From Ramlibacter aurantiacus (GTDB lineage: Bacteria; Pseudomonadota; Gammaproteobacteria; Burkholderiales; Burkholderiaceae_C), in assembly GCF_016722895.1 (NCBI RefSeq), contig NZ_JAEQNA010000006.1, forward strand, positions 124,001 to 188,000: a stretch of DNA of 64,000 bases, read 5' to 3'. The position numbers and the translations under genes are program-made. The notes beneath the pieces were generated by a model, which was not told the origin of the DNA, did not search any database, and was given only the letters and a program-made list of their open reading frames with translations. Below are positions 27,532-36,091 of this stretch, piece after piece (the stretch's first letter is position 1; each line of letters opens with the position of its first letter).

Positions 27532-28461
27532 ATGAGCTTCCAGTTGGAAACCGCCTACATCGGGCTGGAGAGCCCCGACCCCGCTCGCATCGGCGCCTAC
27601 CTCACCGACGTCATCGGCCTGATGCCGGCCGAGCCGTTGGCGGACGGCAGCCTGGCCTGGCGTGTCGACGGCAAGGCCCATCGCGTCTTCGCACGCCAGG
27701 GCGCTCGCGCCGACGCCATCTGCACCGGATTCGAGGCACGCGACGAACGGGCCTTCGACCGCATCTGCACCTCGCTGCGCGGCGCCGGCGCGACGCTCAC
27801 CGAAGGCGACGCGGCGACGCTGCGGGCCCGGCGGGTGCGTGCGCTGGTGCGCTGCGACACCCCGTGGCGGGTGCCGCTCGAAGTGGTGCTCGGCCTGGAA
27901 CAGGCGCGCACGCCGTTCGCCAGTGCCGCCTTCCCGAACGGCTTCGTCACCCAAGGGCAGGGCTTCGGGCACTTCGTCTTCGCGGTGAACGACAAGGCCG
28001 ACTACGAAGCCGCCCGCCACCTGGCCCTGCAGGGCCTGGGCATGGGCTTGTCGGACTGGCTGCGGATGCCGCTCGGGCCGGGCGCCGAGATGCACGTGAG
28101 CTTCCTGCACTGCAACCCGCGCCACCATTCGCTGGCCATCGCGCTCGTCCCGGCGCCCGAGTTGCCGCAGCGCCTGCACCACGTCAACTTCGAGGTGAGC
28201 CAGGTGGTCGATGTCGGAACGGCGTTCGAGCGTGCGCTCCGAAGCGGCACGCGGATCACCAACACCATGGGCCAGCACGCCAACGACCGCATGGTCAGCT
28301 TCTACAGCGCCAGCCCCGATGGCTGGCAGGTGGAGATCGGCGCCACCGGCAAGGTGGTGCACGAAGACTGGACCGGCGCGCAGGAATACGACCGCATCAG
28401 CGAGTGGGGCCACCAGCCACCGCAGGTGCTCGGCGAGCTGCTGGGCGTTGCGGCGGCCTGA
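27532..28461 (+). CDS. Two-domain VOC protein, extradiol dioxygenase-like
   Basis: A 309-residue protein with two VOC domains, arranged like 2,3-dihydroxybiphenyl 1,2-dioxygenase. Likely iron ligands are histidine in GFGHFVFAVND, histidine in RLHHVNFEVS and glutamate in DGWQVEIGA, in the right order and spacing for the C-terminal domain. The N-terminal domain begins LETAYIGLESPDP. It should open the ring made by the hydroxylase at 24826. The FAH-family gene follows 17 bases later. Confidence 0.87.
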   Translation: MSFQLETAYIGLESPDPARIGAYLTDVIGLMPAEPLADGSLAWRVDGKAHRVFARQGARADAICTGFEARDERAFDRICTSLRGAGATLTEGDAATLRARRVRALVRCDTPWRVPLEVVLGLEQARTPFASAAFPNGFVTQGQGFGHFVFAVNDKADYEAARHLALQGLGMGLSDWLRMPLGPGAEMHVSFLHCNPRHHSLAIALVPAPELPQRLHHVNFEVSQVVDVGTAFERALRSGTRITNTMGQHANDRMVSFYSASPDGWQVEIGATGKVVHEDWTGAQEYDRISEWGHQPPQVLGELLGVAAA

Positions 28462-28478
28462 ACCCCTCGAGGACATCC

Positions 28479-29345
28479 ATGAAACTCGTCACTTTCTCGC
28501 GGCAGGGCCGCGTCTCCATCGGCAAGGTGCTCGGTCGGCGCGTGATCGACCTGCCCGCCTCCGATCCCGGCCTGCCCCGCGACATGCGCAGCTTGCTCGA
28601 AGGCGGCCAGCCCCTGCTGCAGCGCGCCCGCGCGGTGAGCGAACACGCCGTGGGCTACCCGCTGGCCGACGTGCGGCTGGAAGCGCCGGTGCCCAACGCC
28701 AGCAAGTTCCTGGCCATCGGCATGAACTACAGCCAGCACGCGGAAGAAGCGCGCCGCGCCGGCGTGGACGTGCCCGAATACCAGGTGTGGTTCAACAAGC
28801 AGGTCTCGTGCATCAACGGGCCGTACGACCCGGTGCACATGCCCAGTGTGTCCGACAAGCTCGACTACGAAGCCGAGCTGGGCGTGGTGATCGGCCAGCG
28901 CTGCCGCCACGTCAAGGTCGAGGATGCACGCACGGTGGTTGCCGGCTACCTGTGCGTCAACGACGTGTCGGTGCGCGACTGGCAGCGCCGGACCGCCACC
29001 ATGACGCTGGGCAAATCGTTCAACACCACCGGCCCCATCGGCCCCTGGATCGTGACCGACGACGAGGTGCGCGACCCGATGGACCTGGAGTTGCGCATGA
29101 CGATCAACGGCCAGGAGCGCCAGCGGGTCAACACCGGCCAGATGATCTTCGGCATCTGGGAGCAGATCGCCTACCTCTCCACCGTCATGACGCTGGAGCC
29201 GGGCGACCTGATCGCCACCGGCACGCCGGCGGGCGTTGGCGCGGCCATGCAGCCGCCGCAGTTCGTGAAGGTGGGCGACGTGATGCGCGTCGAGATCGAC
29301 GGCATCGGCCACATCGAAAACCTCGTCATCCCCGAACCCGCCTGA
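28479..29345 (+). CDS. Fumarylacetoacetate hydrolase (FAH) family protein
   Basis: A 288-residue FAH-fold enzyme with FLAIGMNYSQHAEEARRAG, metal ligands in LDYEAELGVVIG, the NDVSVRDWQ loop and ATGTPAGVGAA. It carries an extra about 70-residue N-terminal domain, as in fumarylpyruvate hydrolases and ureidoglycolate-lyase-like enzymes. It probably hydrolyses or isomerises the ring-cleavage product. Its counterpart in the first module is the gene at 14798. Confidence 0.88.
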   Translation: MKLVTFSRQGRVSIGKVLGRRVIDLPASDPGLPRDMRSLLEGGQPLLQRARAVSEHAVGYPLADVRLEAPVPNASKFLAIGMNYSQHAEEARRAGVDVPEYQVWFNKQVSCINGPYDPVHMPSVSDKLDYEAELGVVIGQRCRHVKVEDARTVVAGYLCVNDVSVRDWQRRTATMTLGKSFNTTGPIGPWIVTDDEVRDPMDLELRMTINGQERQRVNTGQMIFGIWEQIAYLSTVMTLEPGDLIATGTPAGVGAAMQPPQFVKVGDVMRVEIDGIGHIENLVIPEPA

Positions 29346-29350
29346 ACGCC

Positions 29351-30286
29351 ATGGCCGCACGCAAAGTCATCATCACCTGCGCCGTCACCGGATCGGTGCA
29401 CACGCCCAGCATGTCCGAGTACCTGCCGGTCACGCCGGACCAGATCGCCGAACAGGCCATCGCCGCGGCCGAGGCCGGCGCGGCCATCCTGCACCTGCAC
29501 GCGCGCAACCCGCAGGACGGCCGCCCGTCCTTCGAGCCCGAGGTGTACCGCCAGTTCCTGCCGCGCATCCACCGCGCCACCGACGCGGTGATCAACATCA
29601 CCACCGGCGGCTCGCACACCATGACGCTGGACCAGCGGCTGGCCGGCGCGCTGGATGTCTCGCCCGAGATGGCCTCGTGCAACATGGGCTCGATGAACTT
29701 CGGCTTCTTCACCGTGCTGGACAAGATGAAGGCCTTCAAGCATGAGTGGGAGCCGCAGCACCTGGAGAACACGCGCAGCGCGATCTTCCGCAACACCTTC
29801 GCCGACATCGAGTCGGTGTTCGCCCGCCTGGGCGAGGTGCACGGCACGCGCTTCGAATTCGAGTGCTACGACGTGGGGCACCTCTACAACCTCAAGCACT
29901 TCGTCGACCGCGGCCTGGTCAAGGCGCCCATCTTCCTTCAGTTCGTGATGGGCATCCTGGGCGGCATCGGCGCCGACCCGGAAAACCTGGTGCACATGAA
30001 GCGCATCGCCGACAAGCTGTTCGGCGATAGCTACCAGTGGTCGGTGCTGTGCGCCGGCCGCCACCAGATGCCGCTGGTCACGCAGGCCGCGCTGATGGGT
30101 GGCAACGTGCGCGTGGGCCTGGAGGATTCGCTCTCGGTGGGCCGCGGCCGCCTGGCGACTTCCAACGCCGAACAGGTGCGCATGATCCGCGGCGTACTCG
30201 AGTCTCTGGGCCTGGAGGTCGCCTCGCCCGACGAAGCGCGCGCCATGCTCGGACTCAAGGGCCGCGAGCGGGTCCACCTGCCCTGA
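29351..30286 (+). CDS. BKACE-family beta-keto acid cleavage enzyme (DUF849)
   Basis: A 311-residue zinc enzyme. Visible marks are KVIITCAVTGSVHTPSMS, the zinc ligands in AILHLHARNPQDGRPS, the MASCNMGSMNFG loop and the late NVRVGLEDSL. BKACE enzymes condense a beta-keto acid with acetyl-CoA, giving acetoacetate and a new CoA ester; 3-keto-5-aminohexanoate cleavage enzyme is the founding case. In this operon it could act on a beta-keto acid left after ring cleavage, an unusual end step compared with aldolases. The start is only 5 bases after the FAH stop. Confidence 0.9.
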   Translation: MAARKVIITCAVTGSVHTPSMSEYLPVTPDQIAEQAIAAAEAGAAILHLHARNPQDGRPSFEPEVYRQFLPRIHRATDAVINITTGGSHTMTLDQRLAGALDVSPEMASCNMGSMNFGFFTVLDKMKAFKHEWEPQHLENTRSAIFRNTFADIESVFARLGEVHGTRFEFECYDVGHLYNLKHFVDRGLVKAPIFLQFVMGILGGIGADPENLVHMKRIADKLFGDSYQWSVLCAGRHQMPLVTQAALMGGNVRVGLEDSLSVGRGRLATSNAEQVRMIRGVLESLGLEVASPDEARAMLGLKGRERVHLP

Positions 30287-30300
30287 CGGAAGGCCGCTCC

Positions 30301-31323
30301 ATGTTCGTTCGTCAAAGCTGGTACGTGGCCGCCTGGGCCGACGAGATCGGGCCGGGCGGCATGCTCGCGCGCACCTTGCTCGGTGATGCCGTGATGCTGT
30401 ATCGCACCGGGGAGGGTCGCGCCGGCGCGCTCGAGGATCGATGCTGCCATCGGGGGCTGCCGCTGTCGCACGGCCGCGTGCTCGGCGATCGGATCGAATG
30501 CGGCTACCACGGCCTCGTGTTCGACGCCCGCGGCGCCTGCGTGAAGGTGCCGGGCCAGGACCGCATTCCGCCGAATGCCCGCGTGCGGCATTACGAGGTG
30601 GTCGAGCAGGACCACCTGCTGTGGATCTGGATGGGGGACGAGGGCCGCGCGGATCCGGCGCGCATCCCGCGCCACCCCTGGCACGACGATCCGGCCTGGG
30701 AATGGGTCAAGGACCGCTACCCGATCGCGGCCAACTACCAGCTGATCACCGACAACCTGATGGACCTCACGCACGTGGGCTATGTGCACGGCCGCACCAT
30801 CGGCGGCACGCCGCAGGCGCACTCGCAGGCGCAGACCACGGTGAAGGAAACCGAGCAAGGCGTGCGGGTCGAGCGCTGGATGCTCGACTCCATTCCGCCG
30901 CCGACCTACACCGCCGCCTGCAGGTTCAACACCGAGCGGGTCGATCGCTGGATGGAGATCGACTTCTTCGCACCCTCCACCGTGCGCATCCACACCGGCG
31001 CGGTCGATGCCGGCACCGGCGCCACCGAGGGGCGGCGCGACGGCGGCTTCGCCTTCCTGGGCCTGAACACCATGACGCCGGAGACCGAGTCGAGCACGCA
31101 CTACTTCTGGTCGGGCGCCAACAAGCGGCAACCGGGCGGGCCCAGCGGCTGCGATCGCCTGCGCGCCAGCCTGGAAGTCACCTTCGGCGAGGACAAGGTG
31201 GTGGTCGAAGCCCAGCAGAAGTCGCTGGAGCGGCAGCCCGAGCCGCTGGTGATGATCGCCTCGGACGCCGGGATGGTGCGGGCACGGCGGCTGGTGCAGG
31301 CGATGCTGCAGGCGCAGGGATGA
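30301..31323 (+). CDS. VanA-type Rieske oxygenase
   Basis: A 340-residue oxygenase. Rieske ligands are C48-x-H50 and C67-x2-H70 (IECGYHGLVFD). The iron site is DNLMDLTHVGYVHGRT. The opening FVRQSWYVAAWADEI is typical of vanillate and related O-demethylases. It is the last gene of the second module, 14 bases after BKACE. A reductase partner is missing. It may prepare the substrate by removing a methoxy group or hydroxylating the ring ahead of the flavin hydroxylase. Confidence 0.88.
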   Translation: MFVRQSWYVAAWADEIGPGGMLARTLLGDAVMLYRTGEGRAGALEDRCCHRGLPLSHGRVLGDRIECGYHGLVFDARGACVKVPGQDRIPPNARVRHYEVVEQDHLLWIWMGDEGRADPARIPRHPWHDDPAWEWVKDRYPIAANYQLITDNLMDLTHVGYVHGRTIGGTPQAHSQAQTTVKETEQGVRVERWMLDSIPPPTYTAACRFNTERVDRWMEIDFFAPSTVRIHTGAVDAGTGATEGRRDGGFAFLGLNTMTPETESSTHYFWSGANKRQPGGPSGCDRLRASLEVTFGEDKVVVEAQQKSLERQPEPLVMIASDAGMVRARRLVQAMLQAQG

Positions 31324-31381
31324 GCCGGCATGGGCAACGCCGGCTTCCATGCCTCGTCACAGGGGAGGTGGCGTGCAGGCC

Positions 31382-32407
31382 TCAGGCACGGTGGAGCAGC
31401 TGGCCGTCGAGTGGCTGCAGGGGGCGGCGGGTCCGCGGCCGCGCGGCCGGTGTCGGGGACGGGATGCGTGGCGCGCCGGCGGCCGCCTCGTCCGGCGCCG
31501 CCTGCAGGTCGGGGTGCCGCGTGAGCTGGTCGTAGAGGAAGTCGGCCAGCAGCCGGTTCTTGCGCGGCATGTGCAGGCGGTTGGGCAGGTACAGGTACAG
31601 CCCGATGGGCGGGGCGGTGTAGCCCAGCCCGCCCAGTGCCTGCAAGTGGCCGCTGCGCACCTGCGGCGCGACGAAGAAGCTGGCGAGTTGGCCGATGCCC
31701 GCGCCATTGAGCACGGCGCGGCGGTGCGATTCGGTGTCGTCCACCGTGAGGGCGCCGGGCAGGTCCAGCGTGACCACCTCGTCGCCGCGCTGGAAGGTCC
31801 AGGGCAGGTTCTTGCCGGTGCGGTGGTGGCGCAGGTGGACGCAGCGGTGGTGTCGCAGGTCCTCCAGCGTCTGCGGCACGCCGTGGCGCTGCAGGTAGCT
31901 GGTGGCCGCGCACAGCACCAGGCGGAACGAGGCGATGCGCCGGACGACCAGCGAGGCCATGGGCACCTCCCCGCCGACGATGCCGACATCGATGGACTGG
32001 CCCACCACGTCGGGCAGCTCGTTGCCGATGATGAGTTCGATGGCGATGCGCGGGTGCTGCTCCATGAACTGCGGCAGCAGGTCGACCAGCAGGGCCTGCG
32101 ACAGCCCGAAGGGCACCGCCAGCCGCACCAGGCCCGCCGCGGCCTCGTTGCGCTCGCGCAGCTGGCGCACGCCGTCCTCGATGGTTTCCATGCCCTGGTT
32201 GCAGCGCTCGAACAGCGCGCTGCCTTCGGCGGTGAGGCTGATCTTTCGCGTGGTGCGGTTGAACAGGCGCACGTCCAGCCAGCTCTCCAGCTGGCTGACC
32301 TGGTGGCTCACGGCCTGCGGCGTGATGTGCAGGTGCCGCGCGGTCGCGCTGAAGTTGCCGTACTTGACCGCCTGCAGGAAGGTGTGGATCGCTCGGAGGT
32401 ACTCCAT
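31382..32407 (-). CDS. LysR-family transcriptional regulator
   Basis: A 341-residue LysR protein of the CrgA/DsdC style: HTH IHTFLQAVKYGNFSATARHL and TPQAVSHQVSQLESWLD, then FNRTTRKISLTAEG. The effector domain begins near residue 92 (VRLAVPFGLSQALLVDLL). The last about 40 residues are a proline/arginine-rich tail beyond the usual length. It diverges from the DapA-family gene at 32520. The AT-rich intergenic region holds promoters for both and a motif shared with 41314-41326. Confidence 0.9.
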   Translation of the reverse strand: MEYLRAIHTFLQAVKYGNFSATARHLHITPQAVSHQVSQLESWLDVRLFNRTTRKISLTAEGSALFERCNQGMETIEDGVRQLRERNEAAAGLVRLAVPFGLSQALLVDLLPQFMEQHPRIAIELIIGNELPDVVGQSIDVGIVGGEVPMASLVVRRIASFRLVLCAATSYLQRHGVPQTLEDLRHHRCVHLRHHRTGKNLPWTFQRGDEVVTLDLPGALTVDDTESHRRAVLNGAGIGQLASFFVAPQVRSGHLQALGGLGYTAPPIGLYLYLPNRLHMPRKNRLLADFLYDQLTRHPDLQAAPDEAAAGAPRIPSPTPAARPRTRRPLQPLDGQLLHRA

Positions 32408-32416
32408 GGGCCGGCC

Positions 32417-32429
32417 CGATTTACAAGCT
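32417..32429. promoter_or_regulatory. CCGATTTACAAGC motif, copy 1
   Basis: The 13 bases CCGATTTACAAGC lie in the LysR/DapA divergent region, followed within 20 bases by GTTGATGCAAGC. The same 13 bases, also followed by GTTGATGC and CAAGC, occur upstream of the hydrolase at 41193 on the other strand. It may be a site for the LysR protein at 31382. Confidence 0.4.
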
Positions 32430-32449
32430 GGGGTTGCGGTTGATGCAAG
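32421..32449 (-). promoter_or_regulatory. Candidate promoter of the LysR gene
   Basis: On the minus strand TTGCAT (32449-32444) and TGTAAA (32426-32421) are separated by 17 bases, 14 bases ahead of the LysR start codon. Confidence 0.4.
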
Positions 32450-32462
32450 CCAGCCTACGCTA
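32435..32462 (+). promoter_or_regulatory. Candidate promoter of the DapA-family gene
   Basis: TTGCGG (32435-32440) and TACGCT (32457-32462) are separated by 16 bases, 57 bases ahead of the start codon, overlapping the regulator's promoter face to face. Confidence 0.4.
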
Positions 32463-32519
32463 CCGCCACGGAATGCGTTTCAGTAAATTCCCTGCGCCTG
32501 GCCACCCCTGGAGCACCGC

Positions 32520-33425
32520 ATGCCTGCCGCACTCGAATCGCAGACCCGCCTGAAGGGCGTGATCGCCGCCGTCGCCACGCCCTTCGATGCGTCCGGCGAG
32601 CCCGACCTGCCGCGTTACGTGGACTGGTGCGAGTGGCTGCTGTCGCACGGTTGCGATGCCCTCAACCTTTGCGGCACCACCGGCGAGGCCACCTCGATGC
32701 CGGTGGCGCAGCGCATGGCCCTCATGAGCGCCGCGGCCGAGCGCCTGCCGCGCGAACGCCTGATGGTGGGCACCGGCGCCGCCGCCGTGGCCGACGCGGT
32801 GGAACTCACGCGGCACGCGGCGCGACTCGGATTCGGCGCCGCGCTGGTGCTGCCGCCGTTCTTTTATCCGGATCCGAGTCCCCAGGGCCTGGCCGACTAC
32901 TTCGAGCGCCTGGCCGACGCGACCGCTGCGCAGGCGCTGCCGATCTACCTGTATCACATCCCGGCCAATACCAAGGTCCCGTTCACGCTGGAGGTGATCG
33001 GGCTGCTGCGGCATCGGCTGGGTGGGAGGCTGCGGGGGCTGAAGGACTCGGCAGGGGACATGGGGTATGCGCGAAGCGTGGCGGCGATCGCTCCCGATTT
33101 CGATGTGTTCCCCAGCAATGAAGCGGTGCTGCTGGAAGCTCGCGGCGGCGCGTTCGCCGGCTGCATCTCGGCCAGTGCCAATGTGAACAGCGAACTGTGC
33201 GCGCGGGCCTGGCGCGAAGGGGATGACCGCGCGCTGGAGGTCGCCAAGGCGATGCGCGCGGCGGTGAGCCGTCACAACCTGGTGGCGAGCGTGAAGGCGG
33301 TGGTGGCCGATTTGCGCAGCGACCCGGTGTACGAGAAGCCGCTGCCCCCGCTGGTGGCGCTTTCGCAAGAGGCGCGGCAATGGGTGGTGCAGGAGGTGCG
33401 GCGCTTGCGGGGTTCTTCGCTCTGA
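32520..33425 (+). CDS. Dihydrodipicolinate synthase (DapA) family lyase
   Basis: A 301-residue TIM-barrel class I aldolase. The substrate loop CGTTGEATSM, the catalytic tyrosine in LYHIPANTKVPF and the Schiff-base lysine in RGLKDSAGD are all visible. Family members include dihydrodipicolinate synthase, N-acetylneuraminate lyase, KDG aldolase and hydratase-aldolases that split aromatic side chains. As it stands apart from lysine genes and faces a LysR gene amid catabolic operons, a pyruvate-releasing or hydratase-aldolase role is more likely than lysine synthesis. That is inference. Confidence 0.88.
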   Translation: MPAALESQTRLKGVIAAVATPFDASGEPDLPRYVDWCEWLLSHGCDALNLCGTTGEATSMPVAQRMALMSAAAERLPRERLMVGTGAAAVADAVELTRHAARLGFGAALVLPPFFYPDPSPQGLADYFERLADATAAQALPIYLYHIPANTKVPFTLEVIGLLRHRLGGRLRGLKDSAGDMGYARSVAAIAPDFDVFPSNEAVLLEARGGAFAGCISASANVNSELCARAWREGDDRALEVAKAMRAAVSRHNLVASVKAVVADLRSDPVYEKPLPPLVALSQEARQWVVQEVRRLRGSSL

Positions 33426-33463
33426 GCGGGTGCAGCCGCCTTCATCCGCGCGACAGGCCTCCC

Positions 33464-35614
33464 TCAGGCCAGCTCCAGGATCCGCTCCCGCGTGATCGGC
33501 AGGTCGCGCACCCGAAGCCCCAGTGCGTGGTGGACGGCGTTGCCGATGGCCGCCGCCACCGGACCCATGGTGATCTCTCCTGCGCCCAGCGGCTCGTCGT
33601 CGGGTCGGTCGATCAGGTGCACCTCGATCTCGGGAATCTCCGCGAAGCCGAGGATCGGGTAGTCCGCCCACCCCTGCGTGTGGATGCCCTGCGCGTCGAA
33701 GCGCACCTGCTCCTTCAGCGTCCAGCTGATGGCCTGCACGATGCCGCCTTCCACCTGGTTGCGAAGGCCGTCCGGGTTGATCACCTGGCCCACGTCGACC
33801 GCAGCCACCACCCGCTGCACGCGCAGGTCGGGATCGACGCCGAGCCGGACCACCACGGCGAAATGGCCCAGGTGGTTGCAGTACTGCGCGCAGGCCAGGC
33901 CCCAGCCGGTGGTGCCATCGCTCGGCCGGCCCGGCCGCCAGCCGCCAGCCGCGGCCGCACGTTCCAGCACGGCACGGGCCCGCTCGTCCCGCAGGTGCTG
34001 CATGCGGAAGGCCAGCGGGTCGACTCCGGCGAGTTCGGCCAGCTCGTCCATGAACGATTCGATGGCAAAGATGTTGGCGTAGGCCCCGATCGATCGCAGT
34101 GACGACGCGCGAAGGGGCAAGGCGTCCACGCGGTGGGTGAGGACGCGCTGGTTCGGCAGCGCGTAGATGGCCGTGGCGGCGTTGCGTCCGATGCCGCCGT
34201 GCTCGATGCCGTTGACCATGGGCGGATCGACCTGCGGAGCGCGGGGCATCGGGTGATCGAGCTGCCAGGCCGCCAGCAGGGCCGAGGCCGGCTCTGCGCT
34301 GCCCTTGGAGACGGCGGGCCGTGACAGGTGCCCGTTGCTCCACGCATCGAGCGACCAGTCGACGATGCGGCGTGCTGCGTCCAGCCCGGCCTGCAGTTCC
34401 ACCACCATCGCCGGCCCATAGGGCTCCCAGGCGAATTCGTCCTCGCGCATCCACTGCAGCTTCACCGGCTGGCCGTCCACCGCCTTGGACAGCAGCACGG
34501 CGTCCAGGGCCGCGTCGTCGGCGCCGTTGTGGCCATAGCAGCCCGCGCCCTGTGCATGGTGCACGGTGATCCGCTCGCGAGGCAGGCGCAGCACGCGCGA
34601 GAGGTCCTCGCGCAGCAGGTGGATGCTCTGGCTGTGCGTCCAGACCTCCACCCGGCCCTCGATGATCCGCGCCACCGCGCACGACGGGCCGAGCGCCGCG
34701 TGCGCGATGTAGGGGCGCGTGTAGCGGGCGCGGTGCCGCTGCACCGCCCGGGCGCGCGCGGCCTCGTCGACCTGCTGCAGCACCACGCCGTCCACGGTCG
34801 GCTGGGCTTGCAGCCACTCGTGCACCGCGGCATCGGACGTGAAGCGCTCGCGCCGGCTCCAGCGTGCGCTGTCCAGTGCGTGCTGGCGCGCGCGCACGGC
34901 CTGCTCTTCGCGCCGGGCGATCACGCCGACGAAGTCGCCGTCGCGCACCACCGCCACCACGCCGGGAAGGCCGGCGGTGCCCGCCAGGTCGATCGACGCG
35001 AGCGCCTCGTGCCCCTGCGGCGATCGCACGACGCGGCCGAACAGCATGCCGGGCAGCACCAGGTCGTGCACGAACGCCGGTCGACCCATCACCTTGGCCG
35101 GCAGGTCCAGCCGCGGCACGCTGCGGCCCACGACGGACCGCGGCGGGGGGCCGGCAGGCGCGGTGTCGCCGGCCCGCAGGTCGCCGTCGAGCCAGCCGGG
35201 GCCCAGGCTCCAGTAGTCGATGCCCGTTGTCGTGCCGCCATGAAGGACGGCGCCATCCACCACCGCCAGCGCGCCAGGCTCGATGTCCAGTTGCCGGCCG
35301 GCCGCGTGCAGCAGCCGTGCGCGTGCGTGCGCGCCGACGCGCCGCAGCACCGCTGCGCTCTCGTGGACCGAGCGGCTGCCGGAGGTGATGCCCTCGTCGG
35401 GCGACTCGGTGCTGGCCGGCACCATGGCCACCCGCTCCAGCGACACGCCCAGCGCGTCGGCGGCGACCTGCGCCAGCGCGGTGACGATGCCCTGGCCGAT
35501 CTCGACCTTGCCGGTGCGCACCTGCACCCGCCCGTCGGCGAACCGCAGCCAGGCCGACAGGTGGGGCTGCAGGGCCAGGGCGGCCGGCAAGGGCAGGGGG
35601 GCGGTGGCGGTCAT
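33464..35614 (-). CDS. Molybdenum hydroxylase large subunit (xanthine dehydrogenase family, IorB/NicB-like)
   Basis: A 716-residue molybdopterin-binding subunit. It starts with LSAWLRFADGRVQVRTGKVE and EIGQGIVTALAQVAADALGV, continues with NGADDAALDAVLLSKAVDGQ, then SIGAYANIFAIESFMDELAE, and has the active-site glutamate in GAGEITMGPVAAAIGNAVHH. Two-subunit enzymes of this kind (isoquinoline oxidoreductase, nicotinate dehydrogenase) hydroxylate N-heteroaromatic rings with water and pass electrons to a cytochrome; there is no FAD subunit and no cytochrome gene nearby. The ATG overlaps the small-subunit stop (35611-35614). A longer frame upstream to 35938 is noise. Confidence 0.9.
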   Translation of the reverse strand: MTATAPLPLPAALALQPHLSAWLRFADGRVQVRTGKVEIGQGIVTALAQVAADALGVSLERVAMVPASTESPDEGITSGSRSVHESAAVLRRVGAHARARLLHAAGRQLDIEPGALAVVDGAVLHGGTTTGIDYWSLGPGWLDGDLRAGDTAPAGPPPRSVVGRSVPRLDLPAKVMGRPAFVHDLVLPGMLFGRVVRSPQGHEALASIDLAGTAGLPGVVAVVRDGDFVGVIARREEQAVRARQHALDSARWSRRERFTSDAAVHEWLQAQPTVDGVVLQQVDEAARARAVQRHRARYTRPYIAHAALGPSCAVARIIEGRVEVWTHSQSIHLLREDLSRVLRLPRERITVHHAQGAGCYGHNGADDAALDAVLLSKAVDGQPVKLQWMREDEFAWEPYGPAMVVELQAGLDAARRIVDWSLDAWSNGHLSRPAVSKGSAEPASALLAAWQLDHPMPRAPQVDPPMVNGIEHGGIGRNAATAIYALPNQRVLTHRVDALPLRASSLRSIGAYANIFAIESFMDELAELAGVDPLAFRMQHLRDERARAVLERAAAAGGWRPGRPSDGTTGWGLACAQYCNHLGHFAVVVRLGVDPDLRVQRVVAAVDVGQVINPDGLRNQVEGGIVQAISWTLKEQVRFDAQGIHTQGWADYPILGFAEIPEIEVHLIDRPDDEPLGAGEITMGPVAAAIGNAVHHALGLRVRDLPITRERILELA

Positions 35615-36087
35615 GGAGCGGCGGCGCGTTCGATGGCCCGCACGATGCGCGGATGGGTGCCGCACCGGCACAGGTTGCGTTCCAGCGCCTGGACGATGTC
35701 GGCGCGGGCTGGGCGAGGCTGCCGCTTGAGCAGCGCGGCGGCCGACATGATCATGCCGGCGGTGCAGTAGCCGCACTGGGCTGCCTGCTCGTGGACGAAG
35801 GCTTGCTGCAGCGGGTGCGGTGGCCCGTCGCCGGCCAGGCCTTCGACCGTGGTGACGGACTTGCCGGCCACCGCCCACAGCGGCACGTCGCACGAGCGCA
35901 GGGCCTGGTCGTCCACGAGCACGGTGCAGGCGCCGCACAGCCCCTGGCCGCAGCCGAACTTGGCGCCCACCAGCCCCAGGTCGTTGCGCAGCACGTAGAG
36001 CAGGGGCGTGGCCGGTGCCGCGTTCACGCGCACCGGGCGGCCGTTGACGGTCAGCGCCAGGTCGGGGGCGGAAGCATCGGCGGCCAT
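35611..36087 (-). CDS. Molybdenum hydroxylase small subunit, two [2Fe-2S] clusters
   Basis: A 158-residue iron-sulfur subunit. The plant-ferredoxin-type cluster is bound by cysteines in FGCGQGLCGACTVLVDD and RSCDVP; the second cluster by CGYCTAGM and NLCRCGTHPRI. Size and order match the small subunits of isoquinoline oxidoreductase and nicotinate dehydrogenase. It relays electrons from the molybdenum site. Coupled by ATGA to the large subunit. Maturation would need an XdhC-like factor that is not in the window. Confidence 0.92.
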   Translation of the reverse strand: MAADASAPDLALTVNGRPVRVNAAPATPLLYVLRNDLGLVGAKFGCGQGLCGACTVLVDDQALRSCDVPLWAVAGKSVTTVEGLAGDGPPHPLQQAFVHEQAAQCGYCTAGMIMSAAALLKRQPRPARADIVQALERNLCRCGTHPRIVRAIERAAAP

Positions 36088-36091
36088 GGTG

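Noticed and set aside
32460-34817. A 785-residue open frame on the minus strand overlapping the DapA and molybdenum hydroxylase genes
   Set aside because: It is arginine/glycine/alanine-rich without any motif and lies antisense or out of frame to clear genes; such frames are a by-product of high GC content.
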